Of a stretch of DNA of 64,000 bases, positions 1-8,515 are shown piece by piece. The stretch lies in assembly GCF_002934235.1 (NCBI RefSeq), contig NZ_PTIS01000001.1, forward strand, positions 186,001 through 250,000, in the 5' to 3' direction. The notes under the pieces are model-generated. The model was not told the DNA's origin. It made no database searches and saw only the letters and a list, made by a program, of their open reading frames with translations. Position numbers and translations under genes: made by a program. The DNA comes from Clostridium algidicarnis DSM 15099 (GTDB lineage: Bacteria > Bacillota > Clostridia > Clostridiales > Clostridiaceae). Position 1 is the stretch's first letter, and each line of letters opens with the position of its first letter.

Positions 1-417
1 TCTAATACTGTAGGTATCATATACTTTTTAATATATAATATTAGCGAACTTAAAGATTATGATATATTTAAAATATTACACAATGTTTTAAACATATTAC
101 CAGCTCTAATTATTCAGTTATTTTTTTACTTTATATATATCTTTAGAAATAAAAAGTTTGAAATAGACTTTAAAGGAGATTATATTAAAAACTCTCTTAC
201 AAAGCCTCTCCTTAATATAGAGATAATGGCAGCTTATATAGAATCTGTAAACTTCTATCATCACTTTGAAAAAAATTCTATAAATTATATTAAAGAATAT
301 GGAGTATATAATAGTAAAATAGATGAATATTGTATAAAGGATTATTTAAGTGTCACCTACGCCCTATCATTTATATTTTTTGCAATGTTTATGGGAGTAG
401 TATTTTTATATAAATAG
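1..417 (+). CDS. C-terminal part of an unrecognised membrane protein (5' end outside window)
   Basis: The first reading frame is open from base 1 to the TAG at 415-417, giving 138 residues without a convincing start, so this is the tail of a gene that begins before the window. A hydrophobic segment lies at about residues 33-48 of the visible part (rich in Leu, Ile and Phe and followed by basic residues) and another at about 118-135 just before the stop. Between them is a polar stretch with many Asn, Tyr and Lys. An internal ATG at 226 has no good ribosome binding site and is unlikely to be the real start. I do not recognise the family; a membrane transporter or integral membrane protein is the most that can be said. 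A terminator follows at 487-525. Confidence 0.55.
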   Translation, partial: SNTVGIIYFLIYNISELKDYDIFKILHNVLNILPALIIQLFFYFIYIFRNKKFEIDFKGDYIKNSLTKPLLNIEIMAAYIESVNFYHHFEKNSINYIKEYGVYNSKIDEYCIKDYLSVTYALSFIFFAMFMGVVFLYK

Positions 418-486
418 ATTAACTAAATATGATTACTTTTAATATGTATTTTATTAGCCTACTTAAGACTTATTAATATTTAAATA

Positions 487-525
487 AAAAAAGAAGAAAT
501 AATATAATTTATTTCTTCTTTTTTT
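487..525. terminator. Bidirectional intrinsic terminator
   Basis: The arm AAAAAAGAAGAAATA (about 486-501) and its complement TATTTCTTCTTTTTT flank a short AT loop, with A and T runs on opposite sides. It lies between two convergent genes and can end transcription both of the partial membrane protein gene and of the pyrophosphatase gene on the other strand. Confidence 0.75.
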
Positions 526-552
526 ATGGGCTATAGGTACTATTACTTAATT

Positions 553-2199
553 TTATTTAACCATAGTTATAGCAGTACTTAAAGGAGGAATTACTTGTTT
601 CTTCCTGGATAAGATTCCTGGTAGGAATACAGATTCCTTATTATTAAGTTTTATATTAAAAGCTTTTGATACCATATCTTTACTTGGACCACTAGCCATA
701 ATCTCTGAACCTACATTTAATATATCTGTTAACATAAATATTAAAATATTAAAGTTTTCTTTAACAGCTTTAGCTTCCATAAGATTTATCATATCTGCCT
801 TTATAGGCAAGAAACTTTCTATGTCCATAGTATTTATTTGAGACACACCAATTTTCATATTACCAAGGTTAAATATTTTAAAGTCTTGATGGAATACATC
901 CTCAGCAGTTCTATCTATCAATGAAGTGCCAGCTTTAAACATTTCCTTTGCAAAGGTTTCTACATCTAAGTCAGCTATTTGAGCTAATCTTTTAAGTATC
1001 ATTTTATCTACATTAGTGGCAGTAGGTGATTTAAATAAAAGCGTATCTGAAATTATAGCAGCACATAATATTCCAGCTACCTTTTTTGAAGGTCTAATGC
1101 CATTTTCAAAGAAAATAGATCCTATTATTGTGGATGTACTTCCAACGGGTTCATTTCTAAAGTAAATTGGAGTACCTGTTTGTACGTCTGCAATTCTGTG
1201 GTGATCGATTATTTCTAAAACTTCAGCATCTTCAAGACCATCTACAGATTGACCTCTTTCATTATGATCTAATAATATAACCTTCTTTTTGTTCCTTGAT
1301 ATTAGATGGTATCTTGAAATACTTCCTATTATTCGATTTTCAATGTTAACAACAGGATAACTTCTATATCTGGTTTCTATCATAACATCTCTTATATCAT
1401 CTACAAAATCTTCTGTGGAAAAGTTAATTATATTATCTTTTGCCATAACATATTCCACAGGAATGCTCTGAGTTATAAGCCTTGCAGCAGTAAAAGAATC
1501 ATAGGAGGTTGAAATTAGAGTGCAACCATTTTCTTCTGCTTTTTTTATTACAGCATCACTTACTTCTTGAGTTCCTGTAACTATAACTAGAGAGGATTTA
1601 GCATTTATGGAGATAAGTTGATTATCTTCTCTATCACCTACAATTGCAATATCTCCTTCTTCAATTAAACATTGTATGCTTTCAGGTTTCATAGCAGTTA
1701 CTATGATTTTACCTTTAAAGCTAGTTGACCCTTTATAAATAAAAATTGGTTTTGCGGATAAGGTTTCTAAAATATTTTCTAGTTTAGTATTACTTTTAGA
1801 AAGTATATTAGTATCCCAAACATCCATAAATGTTGAGGTAAGATTAGATACTGAAACTATACCTTTTAAGTATTCATTTTCATCTGTTACTGGCAAGGTT
1901 TTAAGGTTATGTTTTTTCATTATGTTCCAAGCCATTTTAAGGGATATGTCTGGTGATATAGGAGCTATCTTATCTATATTTAAATCAGAAACTTGAAGTT
2001 TTACAGTTTCTATTAGTTTTGGAGATTCCACTTCAAAGTAGTCTAAAATAAACTTTGTTTCTCTATTTAGTTCCCCAAGTCTTACAGGAACCGCTTCGGT
2101 ATCTTCTGTTCTATTTTTAAATTCAGCATAGGCAATAGCTGCGCAAATAGAATCACTATCTGGATTTTTATGCCCTGATATATATATTACATCTTTCAA
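553..2199 (-). CDS. ppaC: Manganese-dependent inorganic pyrophosphatase with CBS and DRTGG domains
   Basis: A family II pyrophosphatase that hydrolyses pyrophosphate to phosphate in the cytoplasm and so pulls biosynthetic reactions forward. The N-terminal DHH domain shows the metal ligands His10, Asp14 and Asp16 (GHKNPDSDS). The second half of the domain carries LLDHNERG and IIDHH (Asp332-His334), and the C-terminal DHHA2 domain ends with the substrate-binding SRKKQVIPPL. Between about residues 72 and 305 lie a CBS domain, a DRTGG domain and a second CBS domain, so the protein has 548 residues rather than the roughly 310 of the simple enzyme. In characterised CBS-pyrophosphatases this insert binds adenine nucleotides (AMP inhibits; diadenosine polyphosphates activate). 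The gene is monocistronic, divergent from the calcium ATPase gene, and ends at a bidirectional terminator. Confidence 0.95.
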   Translation of the reverse strand: MKDVIYISGHKNPDSDSICAAIAYAEFKNRTEDTEAVPVRLGELNRETKFILDYFEVESPKLIETVKLQVSDLNIDKIAPISPDISLKMAWNIMKKHNLKTLPVTDENEYLKGIVSVSNLTSTFMDVWDTNILSKSNTKLENILETLSAKPIFIYKGSTSFKGKIIVTAMKPESIQCLIEEGDIAIVGDREDNQLISINAKSSLVIVTGTQEVSDAVIKKAEENGCTLISTSYDSFTAARLITQSIPVEYVMAKDNIINFSTEDFVDDIRDVMIETRYRSYPVVNIENRIIGSISRYHLISRNKKKVILLDHNERGQSVDGLEDAEVLEIIDHHRIADVQTGTPIYFRNEPVGSTSTIIGSIFFENGIRPSKKVAGILCAAIISDTLLFKSPTATNVDKMILKRLAQIADLDVETFAKEMFKAGTSLIDRTAEDVFHQDFKIFNLGNMKIGVSQINTMDIESFLPIKADMINLMEAKAVKENFNILIFMLTDILNVGSEIMASGPSKDMVSKAFNIKLNNKESVFLPGILSRKKQVIPPLSTAITMVK

Positions 2200-2366
2200 T
2201 TTTAAATAACTCCTTTCAAAGATTTTTTATAAATCTTTATTAATCTATTTTAGCTACAAACTTTTAAGTTGTAAAGTATCCTTATGAAACATATATTACT
2301 ATAGGCAATAAATATTGTGAAGAGGATTTTAAAAACATCATAAGTTTGTAAGGAGGAGGACAAGAA

Positions 2367-4922
2367 ATGTTTCAAGAAAAAGAACTATATAGGGGACTAA
2401 AAACTAAAGAAGCTGAAAGACTTCAAAAAGTTTACGGATTTAATGAACTTTATCAGAAAAAGAAGATATCACCTTTAATTATATTTTTATCTCAATTTAA
2501 CGACTTTATAACTTGGATACTTATTGCAGCAACTATAGTATCAGGAATAATGGGGGATATGGCAAATGCTATTACAATAATAATTATTGTTATAATAAAT
2601 GCTATTTTAGGGTTCATTCAAGAATATAAAACAGAAAGATCGCTAGAAGCACTTAAAAATATCGCTGCACCTACAGCAAAAGTTTTACGTGATGAAAAGA
2701 TTACAGTTATAAATGCTAAGAGTATTACCATAGGAGACATAGTCATCCTAGAGGCAGGAGATAGGGTGCCAGCTGATGCTATTCTGCTTGAAGGCATAAA
2801 TGTTGTGGTAGACGAATCCATACTTACAGGGGAATCAAAAGGAGCAAATAAAGGCATAGGTGTTAAGGAAAATAAATTATTTATGGGAACTACCATATTA
2901 AAAGGAAGGTGTACTGCTAGAGTTTTTGCCATAGGTATGAAAACTGAAATGGGAAAGATAGCAGATATGATCCAAAACATAGAAGAAGAAAAGTCGCCTT
3001 TAAAAGAAAAGTTAGCTTCTCTTGGTAGAGTGCTTGTAGTAATGTGTCTTTGCATTTGTGCAATAGTTACATTAGTTGGTATCAGTAGAGGACAAGAGCC
3101 CACTGAAATGTTCTTACTTGGAGTAAGTCTTGCTGTTGCAGCTATACCAGAAGGATTACCTGCAATAGTTACAGTGTCTTTAGCCCTAGGTGTATCAAGG
3201 ATGTTAAAAAGGAAGGCTTTGGTTAGAAAGCTACCAGCAGTAGAGACCTTAGGATGCACTTCAATTATATGTAGCGATAAAACTGGAACTCTTACAGAAA
3301 ATAAAATGAAAGTTAAAGTTGTATATCAAAATCAACATATCTATGATTTAGAAAAGATAAGTTTATCAGACAACATATTGTTAAAAAAGGCCTTTGTATA
3401 TTGTAATGACTGTTCTTATGATTTTGAAGCAAAAAATATAAAAGATTCATTAAGAGGAGACCCTACAGAAGTAGCATTGATTAAAATGTTTTATAAAAAT
3501 CCTAAGGACCTTAAAGGCTTTGTTTTAAGATCAAGTAGGGTACATGAGATACCCTTTGATTCTACAAGAAAGATGATGTCTGTAATAATTAGAGAAAATG
3601 GTAGAGAATGTTGTTATGTTAAAGGAGCACCGGAAAGAGTAGTTGATAGATGTAGGTACATTTATGAAAATGGTAAGGTAGAAATGCTTACCTTGGATAA
3701 AAAGAAAAAAATACTAAATGCAGTGGATAAAATGTCTAAAAGTGCATTAAGGTGCATAGCTGCAGCTTATAAAGATAAGAATTTATCAAAGGGAGATAGT
3801 TTAGAGACAAATTTAATATTTTTAGGCATAGCAGGTATAATAGATCCGCCGAGACCTGAGGTAAAAGATGCAGTTTTAAGATGCAAAATGGCAGGCATAA
3901 AACCTATTATGATTACAGGGGATCATCAAAATACAGCTTATGCCATAGGAAAAGAACTTAGTATTTGTACTAATATAGATGAGGTGATGATTGGTGAGAC
4001 AATAGAAAATCTTAAAAATAAAGACCTAGAAAAGGCTGTAAAAAATATAAAGGTATTTGCAAGAGTAAGTCCAAGCCATAAATTAAGAATAGTAAAGGCT
4101 TTTAAAAATCAAGGTAACATAGTGGCAATGACAGGGGATGGCGTTAACGATGCACCAGCAATTAAAGAAGCTGATATAGGTATCGCCATGGGAATATCCG
4201 GTACAGATGTAACAAAAGAGGCTTCATCTATGATATTAATGGATGATAATTTTGCCACAATAGTAGCAGCTATAGATGAGGGGAGAACTATTTATAATAA
4301 TATAAGAAAGTTTATTAGATATCTTTTATCTTGTAATCTTGGAGAAGTTCTTACTATGTTCTTAGCATCTATATTTTATTTAGAAAATCCACTTACACCT
4401 ATACAAATACTCTTTGTTAATTTAGTTACAGATGGACTTCCAGCTATAGCTTTAGGGGTAGATCCATCAGAGGAAGATGTGATGTTAGAAAAGCCTAGAC
4501 ATAAAGATGAAAGTATATTTTCACATGGTCTTAGTGAAAAGATATTAATACGAGGTAGCCTTATTGGCATATGTACTTTACTCTCTTTTATTGTAGGTAA
4601 ATATTATAATATGAGTCTTGAAGTTTGTAGAACAATGGCTTTAAGTACTTTAGTTTTATCTCAGCTTATTCATGTTTTTGAGTGTAGGTCTGAAAATCAT
4701 TCTATATTTGAGATAAATCCATTTACTAATATTTATTTATTAGCAGCGGTTTTAATATCTGTATTGATGCTTTTAGGCATAATTTATATACCTTTATTTC
4801 AAAACATATTTAAAACTACAGCTTTAGGAATTGGTCAGTGGTTATTTATAGTATTCTTTTCTGGTATAATTACACTTATAAATGGATTGTATCTTTATAA
4901 GAAAGATCATTATAAAGGTTAA
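2367..4922 (+). CDS. Calcium-transporting P-type ATPase (P2A/SERCA-like)
   Basis: A membrane cation pump of 851 residues, the usual length for bacterial SERCA-type enzymes. All catalytic signatures are intact: TGES at residues 154-157 (actuator), PEGLP at 261-265 in membrane helix 4 (ion site), DKTGT with the phosphorylated Asp304, KGAPE in the nucleotide domain, MITGDH, and GDGVNDAP around Asp591-Asp595. The N-terminal cation ATPase domain precedes the first helix pair, and the C-terminal four helices run from about residue 690 to the end. The start at 2367 follows a strong GGAGGAGGA. By family it most likely exports Ca2+ from the cytoplasm; Mn2+ is possible. It stands alone, with a bidirectional terminator at 5013-5057, and makes a useful comparison with the degenerate homologue at 8516. 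Confidence 0.92.
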   Translation: MFQEKELYRGLKTKEAERLQKVYGFNELYQKKKISPLIIFLSQFNDFITWILIAATIVSGIMGDMANAITIIIIVIINAILGFIQEYKTERSLEALKNIAAPTAKVLRDEKITVINAKSITIGDIVILEAGDRVPADAILLEGINVVVDESILTGESKGANKGIGVKENKLFMGTTILKGRCTARVFAIGMKTEMGKIADMIQNIEEEKSPLKEKLASLGRVLVVMCLCICAIVTLVGISRGQEPTEMFLLGVSLAVAAIPEGLPAIVTVSLALGVSRMLKRKALVRKLPAVETLGCTSIICSDKTGTLTENKMKVKVVYQNQHIYDLEKISLSDNILLKKAFVYCNDCSYDFEAKNIKDSLRGDPTEVALIKMFYKNPKDLKGFVLRSSRVHEIPFDSTRKMMSVIIRENGRECCYVKGAPERVVDRCRYIYENGKVEMLTLDKKKKILNAVDKMSKSALRCIAAAYKDKNLSKGDSLETNLIFLGIAGIIDPPRPEVKDAVLRCKMAGIKPIMITGDHQNTAYAIGKELSICTNIDEVMIGETIENLKNKDLEKAVKNIKVFARVSPSHKLRIVKAFKNQGNIVAMTGDGVNDAPAIKEADIGIAMGISGTDVTKEASSMILMDDNFATIVAAIDEGRTIYNNIRKFIRYLLSCNLGEVLTMFLASIFYLENPLTPIQILFVNLVTDGLPAIALGVDPSEEDVMLEKPRHKDESIFSHGLSEKILIRGSLIGICTLLSFIVGKYYNMSLEVCRTMALSTLVLSQLIHVFECRSENHSIFEINPFTNIYLLAAVLISVLMLLGIIYIPLFQNIFKTTALGIGQWLFIVFFSGIITLINGLYLYKKDHYKG

Positions 4923-5012
4923 ACAAGTTTTTATTAATTAGATATAAATAGTATTAGTATTAAGCAGAAAATGAATTATTTAGATCAATTAAAAGTAATA
5001 TGATTTTGTAAT

Positions 5013-5057
5013 AAAATAAAATCTCTTCCCAATATATTAGAGAAGAGATTTTATTTT
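5013..5057. terminator. Bidirectional terminator between convergent genes
   Basis: A perfect 16-bp inverted repeat (AAAATAAAATCTCTTC at 5013-5028 and its complement at 5042-5057) around a 13-base loop. It serves the calcium ATPase gene on the plus strand and the small unknown gene on the minus strand; the right arm overlaps the stop codon of the latter. Confidence 0.85.
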
Positions 5058-5475
5058 ATTGCTTTATTCTTTGAACCTTTTGAGATTTTTTTAACTGAGA
5101 TTTATCAACTGGTACTAAATCTTTTTTTGTAGTAAGATTCATGATATTCATTATCTGAATAGATTCTTTATTATCTTTAGACTTTTTACCCTTTTTTGAT
5201 TTAAGACCTTGAATAACTAGAAGGTGACCTGGATTAATATTTATGAAGCCAGGTTTTTTGAACCATTTATTTTTTTTGTAAATACACTTTACTATTCCCT
5301 TACTTCTTTCAGGTCTTACAATTAATATTGCACTTATTTTATGAAACAGCCATAGTATAGTCTTCTCTTCTACTTTAACGGACACTACATTTCCTTGAAT
5401 TTGTGCTAATCTATCTCCATACTTAGTTATATAAGCATCTGTATAGTGCTTAGCTAATTTTTCTCTAAAACCCAT
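5056..5475 (-). CDS. Conserved-looking hypothetical protein, small and basic
   Basis: 139 residues, rich in Lys, with no signal peptide or membrane segment. The N-terminal half (to about residue 95) reads as a compact folded domain with alternating beta-type segments (NVVSVKVEEKTILWLFHKISAI... then ...GHLLVIQGL). The tail from about residue 92 is Lys/Ser-rich and probably flexible. I do not recognise the family and assign no function. The ATG at 5475 is preceded on the minus strand by AAAAGGAGTTATAACT, a good ribosome binding site. A candidate minus-strand -10 element (TATAAT) lies near 5571, with palindromes further up in the shared intergenic region with deoC. The stop codon lies inside the terminator hairpin shared with the ATPase gene. 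Confidence 0.7.
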   Translation of the reverse strand: MGFREKLAKHYTDAYITKYGDRLAQIQGNVVSVKVEEKTILWLFHKISAILIVRPERSKGIVKCIYKKNKWFKKPGFININPGHLLVIQGLKSKKGKKSKDNKESIQIMNIMNLTTKKDLVPVDKSQLKKSQKVQRIKQ

Positions 5476-5869
5476 AGTTATAACTCCTTTTCTAATAATA
5501 TAATGTATGAATTTATTAATGCTTTGTAAAATAAAAATATATAGATATGCTACTACTAAAGTGTATTATAACACAGCATAAAAATATGTGAAATTAAAAA
5601 ATAATAATTCACAATGTATATTGTGACTATCTTATATATTATATCAGAAAGTTAATAAATTTAAAACATGATACAAAGGTATAAAGACAATTTTAAAGCC
5701 TAATTAACATATTAATTGTAGGAAAACTATTAAACATATTGTTTAATTATATATATTGGTATAAAATGAAATTATGTATAAGGTATTAAAATTGCAATTA
5801 ATAAATATATTTGCAGTTTTTTTGAAATACTTATCAAAGTATTTATAAAAAAGTTTTAGGAGGCGTATT
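5476..5869. promoter_or_regulatory. Divergent intergenic region with several inverted repeats
   Basis: About 390 bases without a gene, between the minus-strand hypothetical gene and deoC. Directly visible are three inverted repeats: TCACAAT-gtat-ATTGTGA at 5609-5626, TTAAACA-tat-TGTTTAA at 5730-5746, and AAATACTT-atca-AAGTATTT at 5825-5844, the last about 14 bases before the deoC ribosome binding site (TTAGGAGG at 5856-5863). A TATAAT on the minus strand near 5571 fits a promoter for the hypothetical gene. The palindromes look like repressor operators, but I cannot assign a regulator. Confidence 0.45.
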
Positions 5870-6544
5870 ATGGATAAAAAAATATTAGCAAAGTATATTG
5901 ACCACACTTTATTAAAAGCAGACGCTACAGAGGCACAAATTAGAATATTATGTGAGGAAGCTTCAGAACACAATTTTGCATCAGTTTGTGTAAACCCTTC
6001 CAATGTTGCATTATGTTCAGAACTATTAAAGGGCAGTGATGTTAAAGTATGTACAGTTATAGGATTCCCTTTAGGAGCTAACACTAAAGAGGTTAAAGCC
6101 TTTGAAGTTCAAGATGCTTTGAAAAATGGAGCCGAAGAAGTGGATATGGTTATAAACATAGGTAAGCTTAAAGCTAAGGATTATGATTATGTAAGAGAAG
6201 ATATAAAGGCCGTTGTAAATGCAGCAAACAAGAAAGCGCTTACAAAAGTTATAATAGAAACTTGCCTTCTTACAGATGAAGAAAAAATAATGGCTTGTAA
6301 ACTTTCTAAAGAAGCAGGAGCAAATTATGTTAAAACTTCCACAGGGTTTTCTACAGGAGGAGCAACAGCAAAAGATGTTAAACTTATGAGAGATACTGTT
6401 GGAGAAGATATGGGAGTAAAAGCATCTGGTGCAGTAAGGTCTTATGAAGATGCAATAAATGTAATAAATGCAGGTGCTTCGAGAATAGGAGCTTCAGCTT
6501 CCATAGCTATATGCCAAGGTGGAAAATCAGACTCTAATTATTAA
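5870..6544 (+). CDS. deoC: Deoxyribose-phosphate aldolase
   Basis: Cleaves 2-deoxyribose 5-phosphate to acetaldehyde and glyceraldehyde 3-phosphate in deoxynucleoside catabolism (class I aldolase, TIM barrel, cytoplasm). The Schiff-base lysine is Lys155 in [14 protein letters not shown]; the proton-relay lysine lies in GVKASGAVR; the N-terminal IDHTLLK signature and the VDMVINIG strand are intact. At 224 residues it is normal for the bacterial short form. The start has a near-consensus TTAGGAGG six bases upstream. It stands alone: no deoB, deoD, pdp or nupC lies beside it, and a terminator follows at once. Inverted repeats in the upstream region suggest repressor control. Confidence 0.95.
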   Translation: MDKKILAKYIDHTLLKADATEAQIRILCEEASEHNFASVCVNPSNVALCSELLKGSDVKVCTVIGFPLGANTKEVKAFEVQDALKNGAEEVDMVINIGKLKAKDYDYVREDIKAVVNAANKKALTKVIIETCLLTDEEKIMACKLSKEAGANYVKTSTGFSTGGATAKDVKLMRDTVGEDMGVKASGAVRSYEDAINVINAGASRIGASASIAICQGGKSDSNY

Positions 6545-6557
6545 AATTTTAAAGTAT

Positions 6558-6593
6558 AAAAAGAAGTAGAATTTAATTTCTACTTCTTTTTTT
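6558..6593 (+). terminator. Intrinsic terminator after deoC
   Basis: Stem AAAAAGAAGTAGAA with its complement TTCTACTTCTTTTT around a 6-base loop, ending in a run of seven T. It directly follows the deoC stop and insulates the spoIIA promoter downstream. Confidence 0.85.
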
Positions 6594-6673
6594 GCGTTTA
6601 ATAGCTAATTAATAGATATATATAGTACTTTTTAAATTATAATAAAATAATTAAATGGAATTTAGTTGAAAAA

Positions 6674-6702
6674 GAAGGAAAATAATGAACCTTATAGAAT
6701 AT
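6674..6702 (+). promoter_or_regulatory. Sigma-H-type promoter of the spoIIA operon
   Basis: GAAGGAAAA (6674-6682), 11 bases, then ATAGAATAT (6694-6702). This matches the sigma-H consensus (RnAGGAwWW, 11-12 bases, RnnGAATww) at every specified position. In B. subtilis spoIIA is a classic sigma-H and Spo0A~P target, so the placement 64 bases before the spoIIAA start fits an early-sporulation promoter. I did not identify a clear Spo0A box. Confidence 0.8.
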
Positions 6703-6735
6703 ACTCATTTAGGAGATTACTTTATAGGAGGTGAA

Positions 6736-6750
6736 ATGCTCTTAAAATAA
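6736..6750 (+). other. Four-codon upstream ORF before spoIIAA
   Basis: A very strong ribosome binding site (AGGAGGTG at 6726-6733) precedes ATG CTC TTA AAA TAA. The peptide would be only MLLK. It ends 15 bases before the spoIIAA ATG, whose own ribosome binding site (AGGAG) lies right after the stop. It could be a translational-coupling leader or the relic of a lost upstream gene; the sequence does not decide. Confidence 0.4.
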
Positions 6751-6765
6751 ATTAGGAGTGTGATT

Positions 6766-7092
6766 ATGTATCTTAAATTTGATAAAAAAGATGATAAACT
6801 AATAGTTTTATTAACGGGAGAATTAGATCATCACAGCGCAGAAGAGGTAAGAGCAAAGATTGATGATAGATTAGACAGGGATAACATAAACAAGCTTGTA
6901 ATGAATTTTTCTGGGGTAACATTTATGGATAGTTCAGGTATAGGGGTAGTTATAGGTAGGTATAAAAAGCTTTTAGGGAAAAATGGCGAGATTTGTGTAG
7001 TAGAAGTAAAGGACAGGGTAAAAAAGGTATTTGAATTATCAGGTATGTTTAAGATAATAAAAAGCTATAACACCCTAGAAGAAGCCTTATAG
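6766..7092 (+). CDS. spoIIAA: Anti-sigma F factor antagonist SpoIIAA
   Basis: A STAS-domain protein of 108 residues. When unphosphorylated it binds SpoIIAB and frees sigma F in the forespore. The phosphorylation site is Ser57 in FMDSSGIGVV, equivalent to Ser58 of B. subtilis. The ATG at 6766 is preferred because AGGAG lies seven bases upstream; a GTG six bases earlier would sit directly against that site. First gene of the operon spoIIAA-spoIIAB-sigF, 22 bases before spoIIAB, behind the sigma-H promoter at 6674. The SpoIIE phosphatase that would activate it is not in this window. Confidence 0.95.
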   Translation: MYLKFDKKDDKLIVLLTGELDHHSAEEVRAKIDDRLDRDNINKLVMNFSGVTFMDSSGIGVVIGRYKKLLGKNGEICVVEVKDRVKKVFELSGMFKIIKSYNTLEEAL

Positions 7093-7114
7093 ATATTCAA
7101 TGGAGGAATAAAAG

Positions 7115-7543
7115 ATGGTAGATAATATTATGAAAATAGAATTTATGAGCAAATCTCAAAATGAAAGCTTTGCAAGAGTTGCTGTAGCATCCTTTGTGGC
7201 CCAACTAGACCCTACCCTAGAAGAAATTGCAGATATTAAAACAGCTGTTTCTGAAGCTGTAACAAACTCTATAATACATGGATACCAAAATAAAAAAGGC
7301 ATGGTTTTCATAGAAACTTATATAGAGAACTTTGAAGTAACCATTATTGTAAAAGATAATGGCGTTGGTATAACTGATATAGAAAGAGCAATGGAGCCTT
7401 TATACACATCAAGACCTGATCTAGAAAGGTCTGGTATGGGATTTACTGTTATGGAGACCTTTATGGACGAGCTAAAGGTTTTAAGTAAAGAAGGAGAAGG
7501 TACTAAGGTAATAATGAAAAAGAAATTTAGACCTTTGGAATAG
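7115..7543 (+). CDS. spoIIAB: Anti-sigma F factor SpoIIAB (serine kinase)
   Basis: 142 residues of the GHKL ATPase/kinase fold. It binds and holds sigma F inactive and phosphorylates SpoIIAA on serine. The ATP-binding boxes are visible: N box [12 protein letters not shown]1 box DNGVGI and G2 box GMGFTVME. The start at 7115 has TGGAGG seven bases upstream; a second ATG at 7130 (MKIEFMS) would match some homologues but has no better site. It ends eight bases before sigF, which fits tight translational coupling and matched stoichiometry of the anti-sigma and sigma factor. Confidence 0.95.
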   Translation: MVDNIMKIEFMSKSQNESFARVAVASFVAQLDPTLEEIADIKTAVSEAVTNSIIHGYQNKKGMVFIETYIENFEVTIIVKDNGVGITDIERAMEPLYTSRPDLERSGMGFTVMETFMDELKVLSKEGEGTKVIMKKKFRPLE

Positions 7544-7551
7544 GTGAAAAT

Positions 7552-8310
7552 ATGGATAAGGAAATACTAAAGAAAGAAGAGTATAGTTATGAAGATAATT
7601 TAGAACTTATAGTTTTGTCAAAAACGGGTAATAAACTTGCAATGGATAAGCTTATAGAAATAAATATACCCTTAGTTTCATCTATTACTAAGAAATTTAT
7701 GAATAGAGGGTATGAGTATGAAGATATATTTCAAATAGGATCCATGGGACTTATAAAGGCAATAAATAACTTCGATGCAAGTTATAATGTAAAGTTCTCT
7801 ACCTATGCAGTCCCTATGATAATAGGAGAAATAAAAAGGTTTATACGAGATGATGGGATGATAAAAGTTAGTAGGAGTGTTAAAAGTATAGCGAGGAAAT
7901 TACATTATGATAAAGAAGCTTTAAGCAAAGAACTAGATAGAGAGCCTACTTTAGATGAACTTTCAAAGTTTTCAGGAGTGGATAAAGAAGATATAGTATA
8001 CGCTATGGAATCTGCTAGTAGCATACATTATCTTTATGACACTATACATCAAGACGATGGCGCACCAGTACTTTTAATAGATAAGCTTAGTGAAAAGTAT
8101 GAAGAAGATGATTCGCTAATAGATAGACTAGCACTTAAAGAAGCCCTAGGAGATTTAGATGCTAAATCAAGGCAAATAATAATGCTTAGATACTTTAAAG
8201 ACAATACTCAAGTAGAAGTTGCTAAAATGCTAGGAATAAGTCAGGTACAAGTTTCTAGAATTGAAAAAAAAGTATTAAAAACCATGAGGAAAACCTTAGA
8301 AAAGGAATAA
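7552..8310 (+). CDS. sigF: RNA polymerase sigma factor, sporulation sigma F
   Basis: A 252-residue sigma-70 family factor, the first compartment-specific sigma factor of the forespore. Region 2 includes the core-binding EDIFQIGSMGLIKAINNFD and the -10-recognition segment KFSTYAVPMIIGEIKRFIRDD. Region 3 covers about residues 110-160, and region 4 contains MLRYFKDNTQVEVAKMLG with a helix-turn-helix (SQVQVSRIEKKVL). Third gene of the spoIIA operon. A long hairpin lies just after the stop. Homologous sigma G would look similar, but the position directly after spoIIAB fixes the identity. Confidence 0.95.
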   Translation: MDKEILKKEEYSYEDNLELIVLSKTGNKLAMDKLIEINIPLVSSITKKFMNRGYEYEDIFQIGSMGLIKAINNFDASYNVKFSTYAVPMIIGEIKRFIRDDGMIKVSRSVKSIARKLHYDKEALSKELDREPTLDELSKFSGVDKEDIVYAMESASSIHYLYDTIHQDDGAPVLLIDKLSEKYEEDDSLIDRLALKEALGDLDAKSRQIIMLRYFKDNTQVEVAKMLGISQVQVSRIEKKVLKTMRKTLEKE

Positions 8311-8326
8311 CATAGGGTTTGCTCAC

Positions 8327-8370
8327 AAATAGCAGTTAATAGATATTTCGATATTTATCAACTGCTATTT
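8327..8370 (+). terminator. Hairpin after sigF (probable weak terminator)
   Basis: AAATAGCAGTT (8327-8337) pairs with AACTGCTATTT (8360-8370), and the interior (ATAGATATTTCGATATTTAT) can fold further. The 3' side is ATTAAAATAA rather than a clean T run, so termination efficiency is uncertain. It may mark the end of the spoIIA transcript. Confidence 0.5.
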
Positions 8371-8515
8371 ATTAAAATAAGGTTATTTATATGGTACATG
8401 TAAGCATATTGTCTTTTGAATATAAAATTAAAACATAATTTTAGGTAGCTTTTTAATGAGATTTTTTATATAATTAAAATTAATACATAAAAGATGATGG
8501 GGTTTAGGTGATTAT

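Noticed and set aside
2618-3259. A 213-codon open frame on the minus strand opposite the calcium ATPase gene
   Set aside because: It lies fully inside a gene with all P-type ATPase motifs, has no ribosome binding site, and its protein is a low-complexity mirror of the real one.
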